Translations under genes and position numbers: made by a program
Notes under the pieces: model-generated
Seen by the model: the letters and a program-made list of their open reading frames with translations, nothing else
Databases searched by the model: none
Told to the model about the DNA's origin: nothing
Shown: positions 8,762-19,856 of the stretch, piece after piece
How the letters are laid out: each line of letters starts with the position of its first letter
How positions within the stretch are numbered: the first letter of the stretch is position 1
Origin: Flavobacterium jumunjinense
Lineage (GTDB): Bacteria; Bacteroidota; Bacteroidia; Flavobacteriales; Flavobacteriaceae
Direction of reading: 5' to 3'
Assembly (NCBI RefSeq): GCF_021650975.2
Contig: NZ_CP091285.1
Location: forward strand, 1,178,001 to 1,242,000
DNA: 64,000 nt

Positions 8762-11700
8762 CTACTTTGATATTAATATCTTTGTTTTTACTTCATCAAA
8801 CTCAATTTCTGTACCACTTTTTAATTCTTCTACAAAAACGAGTTCATTTGTTAATGTTTCCGATTTGATGTAAACCTCATTCTCTTTAACAGCCAGTTCG
8901 ATAATATCATTTTTTTGTATTTGAACCTTAATTTTATCTGTTACTTCAAATCCAGAATCTTTTCTTATATTTTGAATTCTATTTACTAATTCTCTAGCTA
9001 CACCTTCATTACGCAATTCATCTGATATTGTAATATCTAATGCTACCGTTACTCCATCTGCATTTGCAACCAACCAACCAGGAATATCTTGTGAAGAAAT
9101 CTCCACATCTTCGGTTGTTAAATTAACAATTTTTCCTGATATTTCAAGTACAATTTCACCATGTTTTTCAATAATAGCAATCTGTTCTTGATTGAACTCT
9201 TGTATCTCTTTGGAAATCAATCCCATATCCTTACCAAAACGTGGCCCTAAAGCTTTAAAATTTGGTTTAATTTGCTTCACCAAAACACCAGATGCATCAT
9301 CTAACAACTCAACTTCTTTAACATTAACCTCCGCTTTGATCAAATCTGACACAGCTTCAATCTCAAGCCTTTGTCTTTCATCAAGCACTGGAATCATTAC
9401 CTTTTGCAATGGCTGACGCACTTTTATTTTCTCTTTCGCACGCAATGATAAAACAAGAGATGAAACTGTTTGCGCTTTTGTCATTTTGCTTTCCAAAGAT
9501 TTATCAACAAACTTTTCAACCGATTTTGGAAATTCAGCCAAATGTACACTGTCAAAATTTTCTAACTGTGTTGTAGCTGTTAAATCTTTGTAAAGTTTAT
9601 CCATAAAGAAAGGAGCTACAGGAGCTGCTAACTTAGCAACTGTCACCAAACAAGTATATAATGTTTGATAGGCAGCAATCTTATCTGTACCATATTCACC
9701 TTTCCAAAAACGTCTTCTACATAGTCGCACATACCAATTACTCAAATTCTCCTGAACAAAGTCTGAAATTGCACGTGATGCTTTTGTCGGTTCATAATCT
9801 GCATAAGCTTCATCAACAAACTTAATTAAAGTATGTAATTCAGACAAAATCCAACGATCAATCTCTGGTCTTTCCTCCAAAGGAACTTCATCCTCTGAAT
9901 AATTAAACGAGTCAATATTAGCGTATAACGCAAAGAATGAATATGTATTATATAAGGTTCCAAAAAACTTTCTTCTTACTTCCGCAACACCTTCAATATC
10001 AAACTTTAAGTTATCCCAAGGATTTGCATTAGAAATCATATACCATCTTGTTGCATCAGGTCCATAATCTGCAAGTGTCGTAAAAGGATCAACCGCATTA
10101 CCAAGTCGTTTAGACATTTTCTGCCCTTCTTTATCTAACACTAACCCATTAGACACAACGTTTTTATAAGCAACCTTATCAAAAACTAGCGTTGCAATTG
10201 CATGCAAAGTATAGAACCATCCTCTCGTTTGATCAACACCTTCCGCAATAAAATCAGCTGGAAAATCTTGATTTCCATCAATTTTTTCTTTATTCTCAAA
10301 TGGATAATGCCATTGCGCATACGGCATAGAACCAGAATCAAACCAAACATCAATTAAATCACTTTCGCGTTTCATTGGTTTTCCAGATTCAGACACCAAT
10401 ATGATCTCATCTACTACATTTTTATGTAAGTCTACTAAATCATAATTCTCTTCAGTCATGTTTCCAATTTCGAATCCTTTGAAAGGATTTTCTTTTTGAA
10501 AACCAGCAACAATCGATTTTTCAATTTCGTTATATAATTCCTCGACAGAACCAATTAAAACTTCCTCTGTACCTTCTTCATTTCTCCATATAGGCAAAGG
10601 AATTCCCCAATAACGAGAACGAGACAAGTTCCAATCATTTGCGTTTTTTAACCAATTCCCAAAACGTCCTTCTCCAGTAGATTTTGGCTTCCAGTTGATC
10701 GTTTCGTTTAAATCGAACATACGTTCTTTAACCTCCGTCACTTTAACAAACCAAGAATCTAAAGGATAATATAAAATTGGCTTATCAGTTCTCCAACAAT
10801 GAGGATAACTGTGTACATATTTCTCAACCTTAAAGGCTTTGTTTTCTTCTTTTAATTGGATGGCAATTTCCACATCTGCGGAACGCTCTGGAGCTTCTCC
10901 ATCATTATAATATTCATTCTTAACATATTTACCAGAATAGTCACCTAAACCTTGAATGAACCTTCCTTGTAAATCTACCAATGGCACCAAATTATCATTA
11001 GCATCTTTAACTAACATTGGTGGAATTTCTGGGTTTGCCTCTTTAGCCACTTTAGCATCATCAGCACCAAAAGTAGGAGCAGTGTGCACAATTCCAGTTC
11101 CATCTTCTGTAGTAACAAAATCACCTGAAATTATTCTAAAAGCATTTTCTGGATTATCATTTGGCAAAGCCAACGGCATTAATTGTTCATAACGAATACC
11201 CACTAAATCAGCTCCTTTGAACTCTGCTAAAACTTTAAAAGGGGTTTTATAATTTCCTTCTTTAAAATTCTCAAAATCACTTGATTCTGAAGATTCAAAA
11301 TATTTTTTATTAAACTGTTTCCCAACTAAATTTTTAGCTAAAACAACATTTACAGGTTCAAAAGTATATTGATTGAACGTTTTTACTAAAACATAATCAA
11401 TTTTTGGACCAACAGTTAAGGCTGTATTACTTGGTAAAGTCCAAGGTGTTGTTGTCCAAGCCATGAAATGCACTACTCCAAAACCTTGAAGAAAACTTGG
11501 CAATGTTTCTTCAATCGCTTTAAACTGAGCAACAATAGTTGTATCTGTAACATCTCTGTACGAACCTGGTTGATTTACTTCATGTGAAGACAAACCTGTT
11601 CCCGCTTTTGGAGAATAAGGTTGAATAGTGTATCCTTTATACAATAAATCTTTGTTGTAAATTTGTTTTAACAACCACCAAACCGTTTCCATATACTTGG

Positions 11701-12163
11701 ATTTATAAGTAACATATGGATCTTCCATATCTACCCAATAACCCATTTTTTCAGTTAAGTCATTCCAAACATCTGTATAACGCATAACGGTTTTCTTACA
11801 TGCTTCGTTATACTCTGCAACAGAAATTTTATTTCCTATATCCTCTTTTGTAATACCTAGTTCTTTTTCTGTACCTAACTCCACAGGCAAACCATGAGTA
11901 TCCCAACCTGCTTTACGCTTAACTTGAAATCCTTTTTGAGTTTTATAACGGCAAAAAATATCTTTAATAGCACGAGCCATTACATGGTGAATACCAGGTA
12001 ATCCATTTGCAGAAGGAGGTCCTTCAAAAAAAACATAAGGTTGATTTCCTTCTCTAGTTGTAACACTTTTTTCAAAGATGTTTTCTTCTTTCCAAAAATC
12101 TAGTACTTCTGACGCGACTTTTGGCAAGTCAAGTCCTTTGTATTCAGTAAATTTTGTGCTCAT
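8762..12163 (-). CDS. ileS: Isoleucyl-tRNA synthetase
   Basis: Charges tRNA-Ile and edits valine. About 1133 residues from the ATG at 12163 (MSTKFTEYKGLDLPKVASEV); a reading from 12208 adds 15 non-conserved residues. Class I signatures are GPPSANGLPGIHH (HIGH region) and GQKMSKRLGN (KMSKS). The long form with a CP1 editing domain and an extended anticodon-binding C-terminus is the eukaryote-like type common in Bacteroidota. A single large gene, followed 61 bases later by the DksA-like gene. Confidence 0.96.
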   Translation of the reverse strand: MSTKFTEYKGLDLPKVASEVLDFWKEENIFEKSVTTREGNQPYVFFEGPPSANGLPGIHHVMARAIKDIFCRYKTQKGFQVKRKAGWDTHGLPVELGTEKELGITKEDIGNKISVAEYNEACKKTVMRYTDVWNDLTEKMGYWVDMEDPYVTYKSKYMETVWWLLKQIYNKDLLYKGYTIQPYSPKAGTGLSSHEVNQPGSYRDVTDTTIVAQFKAIEETLPSFLQGFGVVHFMAWTTTPWTLPSNTALTVGPKIDYVLVKTFNQYTFEPVNVVLAKNLVGKQFNKKYFESSESSDFENFKEGNYKTPFKVLAEFKGADLVGIRYEQLMPLALPNDNPENAFRIISGDFVTTEDGTGIVHTAPTFGADDAKVAKEANPEIPPMLVKDANDNLVPLVDLQGRFIQGLGDYSGKYVKNEYYNDGEAPERSADVEIAIQLKEENKAFKVEKYVHSYPHCWRTDKPILYYPLDSWFVKVTEVKERMFDLNETINWKPKSTGEGRFGNWLKNANDWNLSRSRYWGIPLPIWRNEEGTEEVLIGSVEELYNEIEKSIVAGFQKENPFKGFEIGNMTEENYDLVDLHKNVVDEIILVSESGKPMKRESDLIDVWFDSGSMPYAQWHYPFENKEKIDGNQDFPADFIAEGVDQTRGWFYTLHAIATLVFDKVAYKNVVSNGLVLDKEGQKMSKRLGNAVDPFTTLADYGPDATRWYMISNANPWDNLKFDIEGVAEVRRKFFGTLYNTYSFFALYANIDSFNYSEDEVPLEERPEIDRWILSELHTLIKFVDEAYADYEPTKASRAISDFVQENLSNWYVRLCRRRFWKGEYGTDKIAAYQTLYTCLVTVAKLAAPVAPFFMDKLYKDLTATTQLENFDSVHLAEFPKSVEKFVDKSLESKMTKAQTVSSLVLSLRAKEKIKVRQPLQKVMIPVLDERQRLEIEAVSDLIKAEVNVKEVELLDDASGVLVKQIKPNFKALGPRFGKDMGLISKEIQEFNQEQIAIIEKHGEIVLEISGKIVNLTTEDVEISSQDIPGWLVANADGVTVALDITISDELRNEGVARELVNRIQNIRKDSGFEVTDKIKVQIQKNDIIELAVKENEVYIKSETLTNELVFVEELKSGTEIEFDEVKTKILISK

Positions 12164-12269
12164 TTTATTGCTTTCTATAATCAAAGATGCGAAAATACTA
12201 AATTTCAAATAATTGTATGGTTTTTTAAATAAAAAAGAGTAGAAGAAAACAAGATAAAATTTAATATCA

Positions 12270-12983
12270 TTAAGAAAAAACTTCTTTCAAAACTTGAAGT
12301 GATTTTGGCTGTCTGAAATTTTCGATATTAAAACTGTAATATTGCATTAATATTTTAAGCAACAATTGTCTTTGTGATACAGAAAAAACCTTCTGATTAT
12401 CATCTAATTTTAGATTCATCAACCTTTTAAACAATGTAGTTTCTTCAAAAGACAAAGCACTAATTGTTTGAGAAGACACAAAAATACCTTCAGATATATC
12501 GAAAAAAATATTCGCTTCTATGTTGTTTTGCGGATACACTCCTAGGTATTTCGTTATCTGAAGTAATAGAATTAGATGAAAATTAGCTATTTCATCATGA
12601 TTATCAAACCACTGTAAAGCTACTTCTAAAAACAAATGCAGTTCTTCCGACTTACCTTCCTCTTTCAGTATATTATGAAGTATTTCTGAAAGAAAAAGTG
12701 TAATTGTTGTTTTCTCAATATTCAAATAAATACTCTGATAAGGATTTATGATCTTTATTTCCTTAAATCGCTCTAGTGTTCCTTTATTTTTATGATTTGC
12801 TTCAATCTCAATTTGATTAAGCGGTTGAAACAAAGAATTTTTCTGCTTATTATTTTTTCCTGTAAATGCGTTATTTACAAAATATGATTTAATCCCATCT
12901 GATTTTGTTAGACATTTCACAATCAAGCTTTTTTCTTGATACTTTAAAGACGAAATTACTATTGCTTTTGTTTTAACTAGCAT
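12270..12983 (-). CDS. recO: DNA repair protein RecO
   Basis: 237 residues with an N-terminal OB fold (MLVKTKAIVISSLKYQEKSLIVK) and an alpha-helical C-terminal part; no zinc-finger cysteine set is seen. RecO anneals strands and loads RecA with RecR in gap repair. The start codon overlaps the stop of the upstream acyltransferase by one base (TAATG), so translation is probably coupled within a porZ-acyltransferase-recO operon. Confidence 0.88.
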   Translation of the reverse strand: MLVKTKAIVISSLKYQEKSLIVKCLTKSDGIKSYFVNNAFTGKNNKQKNSLFQPLNQIEIEANHKNKGTLERFKEIKIINPYQSIYLNIEKTTITLFLSEILHNILKEEGKSEELHLFLEVALQWFDNHDEIANFHLILLLQITKYLGVYPQNNIEANIFFDISEGIFVSSQTISALSFEETTLFKRLMNLKLDDNQKVFSVSQRQLLLKILMQYYSFNIENFRQPKSLQVLKEVFS

Positions 12984-13999
12984 TATTTTACAGCAGTTTT
13001 CTTATATCTATCTAAAAATCTTTTCTCAATTACAAACCAAGAAAAAATTGAGAATAATAAAGACAAAATCACAACTAAAAAACCAATATAAAATGGATTG
13101 TATATCTCAAAATAATTTAATTGTTTAAACAATTGAATTATTGGAAAATGACAGATATACAAACCAAATGTAAAATCACCATATTTTCCAAAATTATTAA
13201 AAAAGGGCAATGAATAAGCTAACAAAATTACCACAAAACCAAATGATATTGGGTAAAGAAAAAAAACAGAAAACTTAATTGAAAAAATAAACACAAAAAT
13301 TGAAAATAGCAGTAATTGTATTTTATACCTAATTAATATCTTTAAATACAAAAACAAAAAAATACCTGTTGAAAAATATGACAAAACACCTGGTAATTGT
13401 TTTGCTATAAGAGGCATACCAAGATATGATTTAAAAAAATAAAAATACAATATTGAAAATATATAAACTATTATTAAAATTAATATTGGTTTATTACTTC
13501 TCTTTATAAAAAAGAATAATAAAGGTAGAAAAAAATAAAAACTTTCTTCAACTTTAATTGTCCAAAGGGAACCATTTACAGCACAAATAATTGTATTATC
13601 AAATAAAGCAGGCAAACACGGTTGCATAAAATTCAGAAAAATCATATTCCACCCTAAATACTCAAACAATTGAGGGTCAGTAAAGTATTGAAAAAAATCA
13701 AATTTTGAAAAAAAAGAAAAAAAGAATATTGAAAATAAAACAACAAACACATAAGCCGGTAAAATTCTTTTTATTCTTTTCAAAAAATAGGTTCTCAAAG
13801 AAGGTGTATTGGTATAACTTTTTGCAACTAAAAAACCACTAATAACGAAGAAACCATTTACCGCTATAAATGAATTAGAAAAATGCCCTAAAAACAAAAG
13901 GTCATCAGATTGTGACAATTCTTTAAGATGTGCAAGTAAAACATTAAATGCAAAAAAAAATCTTATAAAATCAAAACTATTGGAATTAATACTAATCAT
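12983..13999 (-). CDS. Acyltransferase 3 family membrane protein (OafA/YrhL-like)
   Basis: 338 residues with about ten hydrophobic segments. The N-terminal FFFAFNVLLAHL carries the histidine of the acyltransferase-3 family, and NGFFVISGFLVAKSY follows, as in OafA. Such enzymes O-acylate surface polysaccharides or LPS. It sits between porZ and recO with one-base TAATG overlaps on both sides. The proximity to porZ, whose product handles A-type LPS in type IX secretion, is suggestive, but the substrate is unknown. Confidence 0.85.
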   Translation of the reverse strand: MISINSNSFDFIRFFFAFNVLLAHLKELSQSDDLLFLGHFSNSFIAVNGFFVISGFLVAKSYTNTPSLRTYFLKRIKRILPAYVFVVLFSIFFFSFFSKFDFFQYFTDPQLFEYLGWNMIFLNFMQPCLPALFDNTIICAVNGSLWTIKVEESFYFFLPLLFFFIKRSNKPILILIIVYIFSILYFYFFKSYLGMPLIAKQLPGVLSYFSTGIFLFLYLKILIRYKIQLLLFSIFVFIFSIKFSVFFLYPISFGFVVILLAYSLPFFNNFGKYGDFTFGLYICHFPIIQLFKQLNYFEIYNPFYIGFLVVILSLLFSIFSWFVIEKRFLDRYKKTAVK

Positions 14000-16284
14000 T
14001 ATCTTATTATCATTACTTTTTTAACTGTCGAATCTAAGCCATCTTGAGAAGTTATAAAAACCATATAAACTCCAGACGCTACCTTATACCCTCCAAAAGC
14101 ACTTGTATCCCACTCTATCGTACCTCCTGCGGAAGTTACCTCATAAACTAAGTTACCTTCAACATCTGTAATCTTAACATTTGCTTTGTCTGTCAAACCA
14201 GCAATCTTAATTGTTCCATTAAACTCTGGTCTTACTGGATTAGGATATACATAAACATTAGCTAAATCATCACTCGGTTTCGTTGAAGTTCCTAAAAAGG
14301 AAACCATACCCTTATCTGTTGCAAAAAAGACTTCACCAGTAACTTCATCAATTTCAATATCATTAACATTATCACTTGGCAAGGGAGAATTACTATTCGT
14401 AAATCTATGAATTGTTTGCTGTCCATTAGAAGAAACCAAAAACACACCACCATCAGCAATTGAAACCCATTTCCTATTTGCGCCATCTACTTTTATATCC
14501 AATATTGACTGTTGATAAAAAAGCTCCTGAGCCAAATCGCCTTCTTGAATTATAATTGCAGTTGCTGACAACATATTTTCAGAAACAAATCGATCAACAC
14601 TCGAAATCACCCTTAATCCTTTAAAGGTACCGATCCAGAGCTGATTTCTATTATCAATCTCTACACACTGAACTATTGTTGATGGTAATCCTGACATATC
14701 ATCAACAACAATAGACTTATTATTAAGCTTATCATTAAACCCAAGTAATCCATCATTACGAGTCGGCAACCATTTTGTACCATTTTTATCAATACTAATT
14801 GGCGCAAATCTTGACACTTGAGCTTGCCCCAATATACTTGAAAATTCATACGACTGCCATTGACCATTTGTACGCATAACTTTCAACCCGTTTGTTACAA
14901 AAGCACTTGTCATCCAGAGATTACCTTCTTTATCAAATACAGGACTATTTACCCTTATAGAACCATCATAAATATTATTCACACTACTACCTACTATTGG
15001 CTCTAAACCATTCATACCTGTATTCGTATTATCAAAAAGCGTTACCTCATCATTTTTAATTTTTAAAAGCCCTGAATAATAAGAACTAAAAAATACTTCA
15101 TTAACATTATTTGGATTACTTTCTATAGATGTAAAGCACTTTGCACCTAATAATGTATCGAAAGGTAATATAGTCCAACCATTATTTTTTTGAAAATAAC
15201 TTATTCCGTAATCATTCAAAATAGGCACAAAAGGAAGAGTATACCCTCCATAAACTGCCCATAATTTATCGACAGTTTTCTTAACCCTAAAAATATAATT
15301 CCTCACTGGTCCATCTGGAGAAATATTTTCAAATGAAGTAGAACTCAAAAGACTCGTAACAAACAAACCATCTTTGCCTGTCCCTATAAACAACTCATCA
15401 CCAACTACATTAGCTGCAGAAAAAACAACATTATAACTTGGAATATTAGTAATATGAGCCAACTGAATAAATTGATCATTTAAAACATATACATGATTTT
15501 GGGTAGTAATTATCAATTTACCGTCATTTGTTTTTATGTTCTTTCCTTGCTGAACATGATTTAAAATTTGTTGAAATGAACCACCGCTATATCTGTAACT
15601 TATACTATTAGTATTAACTGCTACAATCTCATCATTAAAAGTTACTATCCCTGACCAAAATCCTCCATCAAAAGTTTGCCACTGATTAAAGTCATATAAA
15701 AACTGATTTGACAAACTAGCTTTTCGAATTCCATATTGCCTTGTAACAGCATATATTTCATCATTCAAGACAGTCGTCTGGAAAACCTCTGTTTCTTGAC
15801 CAGACGGACCAATGAAGTATGTACTTATAAACTCTGAAGTAACTAAATTTAAAACTGAAATCCCATAATCGGTAGCAATATAAACCTTACCATTATGCTC
15901 ATATATATCATTAATTCTCTTTTTATTTGGAGCAACTGGAACCTCTTCAATAATATCAACTTTTATCTGTGTATTTCCCTCTCCATCAGAAATCAAAATC
16001 AAGCCATTTAAGTTTCCTGCAATTTTTTTATCAAATTCCTCAGAATAATGGATCGCAGTAATCGATTCTGGTTTAAATCCATTCACTGAATTCAAAATAT
16101 CAACATTTCCATCACTATTATTTTTACTAAAAATCGCATTTTCAGTTGCTGCAAATACAGTGTTTGAAGATGCTTCTACATCAACAATTTCATTATATGA
16201 GAAGTAACCCTTCCAAAGTTGATTTCCTTGTGAAAAAAGTAAATGATTTAAAAAAAATAATATTACAATATATTTAAACTTCAT
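13999..16284 (-). CDS. porZ: PorZ-like type IX secretion protein (two-propeller, LPS delivery to sortase)
   Basis: 761 residues with a signal peptide (MKFKYIVILFFLNHLLFSQ), a repetitive region matching two beta-propellers (recurrent GLF, GVF, LWIGTFKGL, ATDKGM units), and a C-terminal sorting-like domain starting YPNPVRPEF and ending SGVYMVFITSQ...VKKVMIIR. Known PorZ sits with PorU, PorV and PorQ in the outer-membrane attachment complex and supplies A-LPS to the sortase PorU. Position next to recO is what I recall for flavobacterial porZ. A TATATTTG -7 box lies just upstream. Confidence 0.85.
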   Translation of the reverse strand: MKFKYIVILFFLNHLLFSQGNQLWKGYFSYNEIVDVEASSNTVFAATENAIFSKNNSDGNVDILNSVNGFKPESITAIHYSEEFDKKIAGNLNGLILISDGEGNTQIKVDIIEEVPVAPNKKRINDIYEHNGKVYIATDYGISVLNLVTSEFISTYFIGPSGQETEVFQTTVLNDEIYAVTRQYGIRKASLSNQFLYDFNQWQTFDGGFWSGIVTFNDEIVAVNTNSISYRYSGGSFQQILNHVQQGKNIKTNDGKLIITTQNHVYVLNDQFIQLAHITNIPSYNVVFSAANVVGDELFIGTGKDGLFVTSLLSSTSFENISPDGPVRNYIFRVKKTVDKLWAVYGGYTLPFVPILNDYGISYFQKNNGWTILPFDTLLGAKCFTSIESNPNNVNEVFFSSYYSGLLKIKNDEVTLFDNTNTGMNGLEPIVGSSVNNIYDGSIRVNSPVFDKEGNLWMTSAFVTNGLKVMRTNGQWQSYEFSSILGQAQVSRFAPISIDKNGTKWLPTRNDGLLGFNDKLNNKSIVVDDMSGLPSTIVQCVEIDNRNQLWIGTFKGLRVISSVDRFVSENMLSATAIIIQEGDLAQELFYQQSILDIKVDGANRKWVSIADGGVFLVSSNGQQTIHRFTNSNSPLPSDNVNDIEIDEVTGEVFFATDKGMVSFLGTSTKPSDDLANVYVYPNPVRPEFNGTIKIAGLTDKANVKITDVEGNLVYEVTSAGGTIEWDTSAFGGYKVASGVYMVFITSQDGLDSTVKKVMIIR

Positions 16285-16300
16285 TAGTTCTAAATTTATA

Positions 16301-16308
16301 CAAATATA
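16301..16308 (-). promoter_or_regulatory. Candidate -7 box (TATATTTG) for porZ operon
   Basis: Minus-strand TATATTTG fits TANNTTTG 17 bases before the porZ ATG; a TTG lies upstream but at shorter than ideal spacing. Confidence 0.4.
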
Positions 16309-16350
16309 AGATAAACGCTCAAAAACTTGTTTAGGTATAATTTAAAATAA

Positions 16351-16386
16351 AAAAAGAGATTCTCATTTCTGAAAACCTCTTTTTAT
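16351..16386 (-). terminator. Rho-independent terminator after gdhA
   Basis: On the minus strand, AAAGAG(G)TTTTC, loop AGAAAT, GAGAA(T)CTCTTT and a T-tract, 22 bases after the gdhA stop. Confidence 0.75.
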
Positions 16387-16407
16387 ATTTTAGTATTAAA
16401 AGCTAAA

Positions 16408-17877
<1,470 letters not shown>

Positions 17878-17977
17878 CTAGACCTGTTTTAGATTTTTTT
17901 TAACGAAAAAAATAAAAAAAATTTTCATGTGAGTTTAGTTTTCATATATTTGTTGTTACTAATGAAAATACTTTAAA

Positions 17978-18760
17978 ATGCCTAAAATAATAAAACCCCT
18001 ACTTTTATTAACCCTTCTTGCATCTTTTTCTTCAAATGCACAGAGAGGGTTTTCTCACGAGATAGGAGCTTTCGTTGGTGGTGTAGCTTTTCAATCTGAT
18101 TTTGGTGTAAGAAATGATTTTGAGACAAACATGGGAAACACAGGTTTTGCTGTTGGTTTAGTACACTATTTAAATTTTTCTTATGGTGCAGAATGTAATT
18201 GTTACACTCCTGACACCTATTTCAATGATCACTTTAAATTGAGAACGGAATTATCATACAACAGTACAAAATTAGAACATTTTGGAAAATGGGCTGAAAA
18301 AGATTCTAATTACGGTTTACTTTTAAGATCTATGAAAGGAGAAACTAAAGTAACTGATATAGGAATGCAATTAGAGTTTTATCCTTGGAGTGTTAGAGAA
18401 TTTACAGCTAGTCGTAGTGGTGCTTGGGCTCCATTTATAGGGCTAGGTGGTCATTTTTCATTCTTCAAGAACAATACTTACTCAGAACTAGGTCCTTTAG
18501 GAACTCCTGAAACAACATATTACAGGTATTTACCAGACGGTTATTCATCGGAGGGAGGAAGTACTTTTTCGGTTGTATCTAGTGTTGGTACACGATATAA
18601 ATTAACTGAATTATCAGATTTATTTGTCGAGTTAAGATGGCAATATTATTTCTCTGATTGGGTTGACGGTTTAAGAAAAAACCCAGAACTGTATAAAGAA
18701 AATAAAGCAAACGATTGGAACATTTGGTTTAATCTTGGATACATTTACTATTTAGATTAA
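17978..18760 (+). CDS. Secreted outer-membrane beta-barrel-like protein (THC0290_0291-type)
   Basis: 260 residues with a signal peptide (MPKIIKPLLLLTLLASFSSNAQ) and alternating hydrophobic strands ending in aromatic NLGYIYYLD, as in small outer-membrane barrels. I recognise it as the flavobacterial family that NCBI labels THC0290_0291, often next to gdhA; no function is known. Two cysteines in ECNCYTPDTYF may form a disulfide. A TATATTTG -7-like box lies at 17945-17952. A perfect hairpin terminator follows. Confidence 0.75.
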   Translation: MPKIIKPLLLLTLLASFSSNAQRGFSHEIGAFVGGVAFQSDFGVRNDFETNMGNTGFAVGLVHYLNFSYGAECNCYTPDTYFNDHFKLRTELSYNSTKLEHFGKWAEKDSNYGLLLRSMKGETKVTDIGMQLEFYPWSVREFTASRSGAWAPFIGLGGHFSFFKNNTYSELGPLGTPETTYYRYLPDGYSSEGGSTFSVVSSVGTRYKLTELSDLFVELRWQYYFSDWVDGLRKNPELYKENKANDWNIWFNLGYIYYLD

Positions 18761-18781
18761 CTGATTGGAAAACAAAGATAT

Positions 18782-18816
18782 AAAAAAGCCTTGAATAATT
18801 ATTCAAGGCTTTTTTA
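18782..18816. terminator. Perfect hairpin terminator, convergent genes
   Basis: AAAAAAGCCTTGAATAATTA... folds with TTCAAGGCTTTTTT as a perfect palindrome with A- and T-tracts, serving both the barrel gene (+) and the DinB gene (-). Confidence 0.9.
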
Positions 18817-18847
18817 TATCTTATATTACACACTCTAGAGACACAAC

Positions 18848-19303
18848 TTAAAGAAACTTCTTGATCTGAAACATTACACCAAGATGAATACCTTCATGGT
18901 AGTTATTAAATTCGAACGCATTTTGAAGATTAGCTATATAAAAACCTGTCTTTGTTTGATAGGAATTAAACGTTTTAAAAACACCTTCGCTGTAGTCTAA
19001 TTCAGTTTTCACAATAGTTGAAAGTAATAAGTCTTTAATTTCAGCAAGTTCTTCGCTAGAAACAAAACCTTCTGGCTTTGTTCCATTTTGATACTTTTCT
19101 ACCAATTCCTGAGAAACATTTAAAGGCAATTCCGACAAAGCATACACTAATTTCTGCTGAGAAACTAGAACATGCGCAACATTCCAAATTAGATTATTAC
19201 TAAACCCTTCTGGTATTTTATTCAACTGTTCTAGAGAATATTTTTCTAAAAAATTTAAATACGTTTCCCTACTTGTTTTCCAAATTTCAAATGTTGTTTC
19301 CAT
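18848..19303 (-). CDS. DinB-superfamily protein
   Basis: 151 residues, all-helical. Two histidine motifs, WNVAHVLV near residue 43 and NNYHEGIHLGVM near 135, match the metal triad of the DinB/YfiT fold. Members are metal-dependent transferases or of unknown function; some use bacillithiol or mycothiol. No operon partner is seen; the gene is convergent with the barrel-like gene. Confidence 0.8.
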   Translation of the reverse strand: METTFEIWKTSRETYLNFLEKYSLEQLNKIPEGFSNNLIWNVAHVLVSQQKLVYALSELPLNVSQELVEKYQNGTKPEGFVSSEELAEIKDLLLSTIVKTELDYSEGVFKTFNSYQTKTGFYIANLQNAFEFNNYHEGIHLGVMFQIKKFL

Positions 19304-19364
19304 ACAAAGCTATTTTTAACGAAGATACTAAAAAAGACACAGCAAAGAAAACTGAAAAATCATC

Positions 19365-19441
19365 AATTAGCCCTGACGGAAACAGGATCCTTATTCTCTT
19401 TTTTCAGAAAGAGAATAAGATAAAGTGAACAGCAGGAAAAT
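19365..19441 (+). ncRNA. Structured intergenic element, probably dispersed in flavobacteria
   Basis: The order is TAGCCCTGACGGAAACAGGATCC, then an 11-12 bp hairpin (TTATTCTCTTT/AAAGAGAATAA, loop TTCAG), then GATAAAGTGAACAGCAGGAAA. The flanks also pair (CCTG with CAGG). I recall the same framework (AGCCC-GAT-GAAGCGGCATCC, hairpin, GATATAGCGGA-AGCGGGA) in many flavobacterial intergenic regions. Function unknown; it could be an RNA, a terminator or a dispersed palindrome. The strand is a guess. Confidence 0.45.
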
Positions 19442-19480
19442 GGAATACAAATAAAAACAATGGTTTTCGCTTCTAATTTG

Positions 19481-19488
19481 TATTTTTG
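19481..19488 (+). promoter_or_regulatory. Candidate -7 box (TATTTTTG) for arsC-like/EamA pair
   Basis: TATTTTTG fits TANNTTTG, 12 bases before the ATG at 19500; the leader would be very short. Confidence 0.35.
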
Positions 19489-19499
19489 TAAAAAAAAGA

Positions 19500-19856
19500 A
19501 TGGATACTATTTACTATTTAGCTTCTTGCGATACTTGTAGAAAAATTATAAAATCTTTACCTAAAGACGTTGAATTAGTTTTTCATGACATTAGACAAGA
19601 CCCATTAACCGAAGAGATTCTAGAAAAAATGCATTCACTTTCTGGTAGTTATGAAGCGTTGTTTAGTAAGAGGGCACAATTATACAAACAACGAAATTTA
19701 AAAAACCAAACGCTAACTGAGAATGACTATAAAGCATTAATTTTAGAACACTATACTTTTTTAAGCCGCCCTGTTTTTATCATTAAAAACGAAATATTTA
19801 TTGGAAACTCACAACCCAATATTTTAAAATTAATGAAGACCTTAGAAAATGTCTAA
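19500..19856 (+). CDS. ArsC/Spx-family thioredoxin-fold protein
   Basis: 118 residues. CDTCRK (CXXC at residues 10-13) opens a thioredoxin-like fold, and RPVFIIKNEIFIG near the end matches the ArsC cis-proline/arginine segment. ArsC-type members reduce arsenate; others such as Spx bind RNA polymerase, or have unknown roles. The next gene, an EamA transporter, starts 8 bases before this stop, so the two form an operon. No arsenic genes lie nearby, so arsenate reduction is not assured. Confidence 0.82.
   Translation: MDTIYYLASCDTCRKIIKSLPKDVELVFHDIRQDPLTEEILEKMHSLSGSYEALFSKRAQLYKQRNLKNQTLTENDYKALILEHYTFLSRPVFIIKNEIFIGNSQPNILKLMKTLENV

Noticed and set aside
14292..14867. Short readings within porZ, and opposite-strand readings across the window
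   Set aside because: They lie inside real genes in other frames, with no start context or recognisable content.
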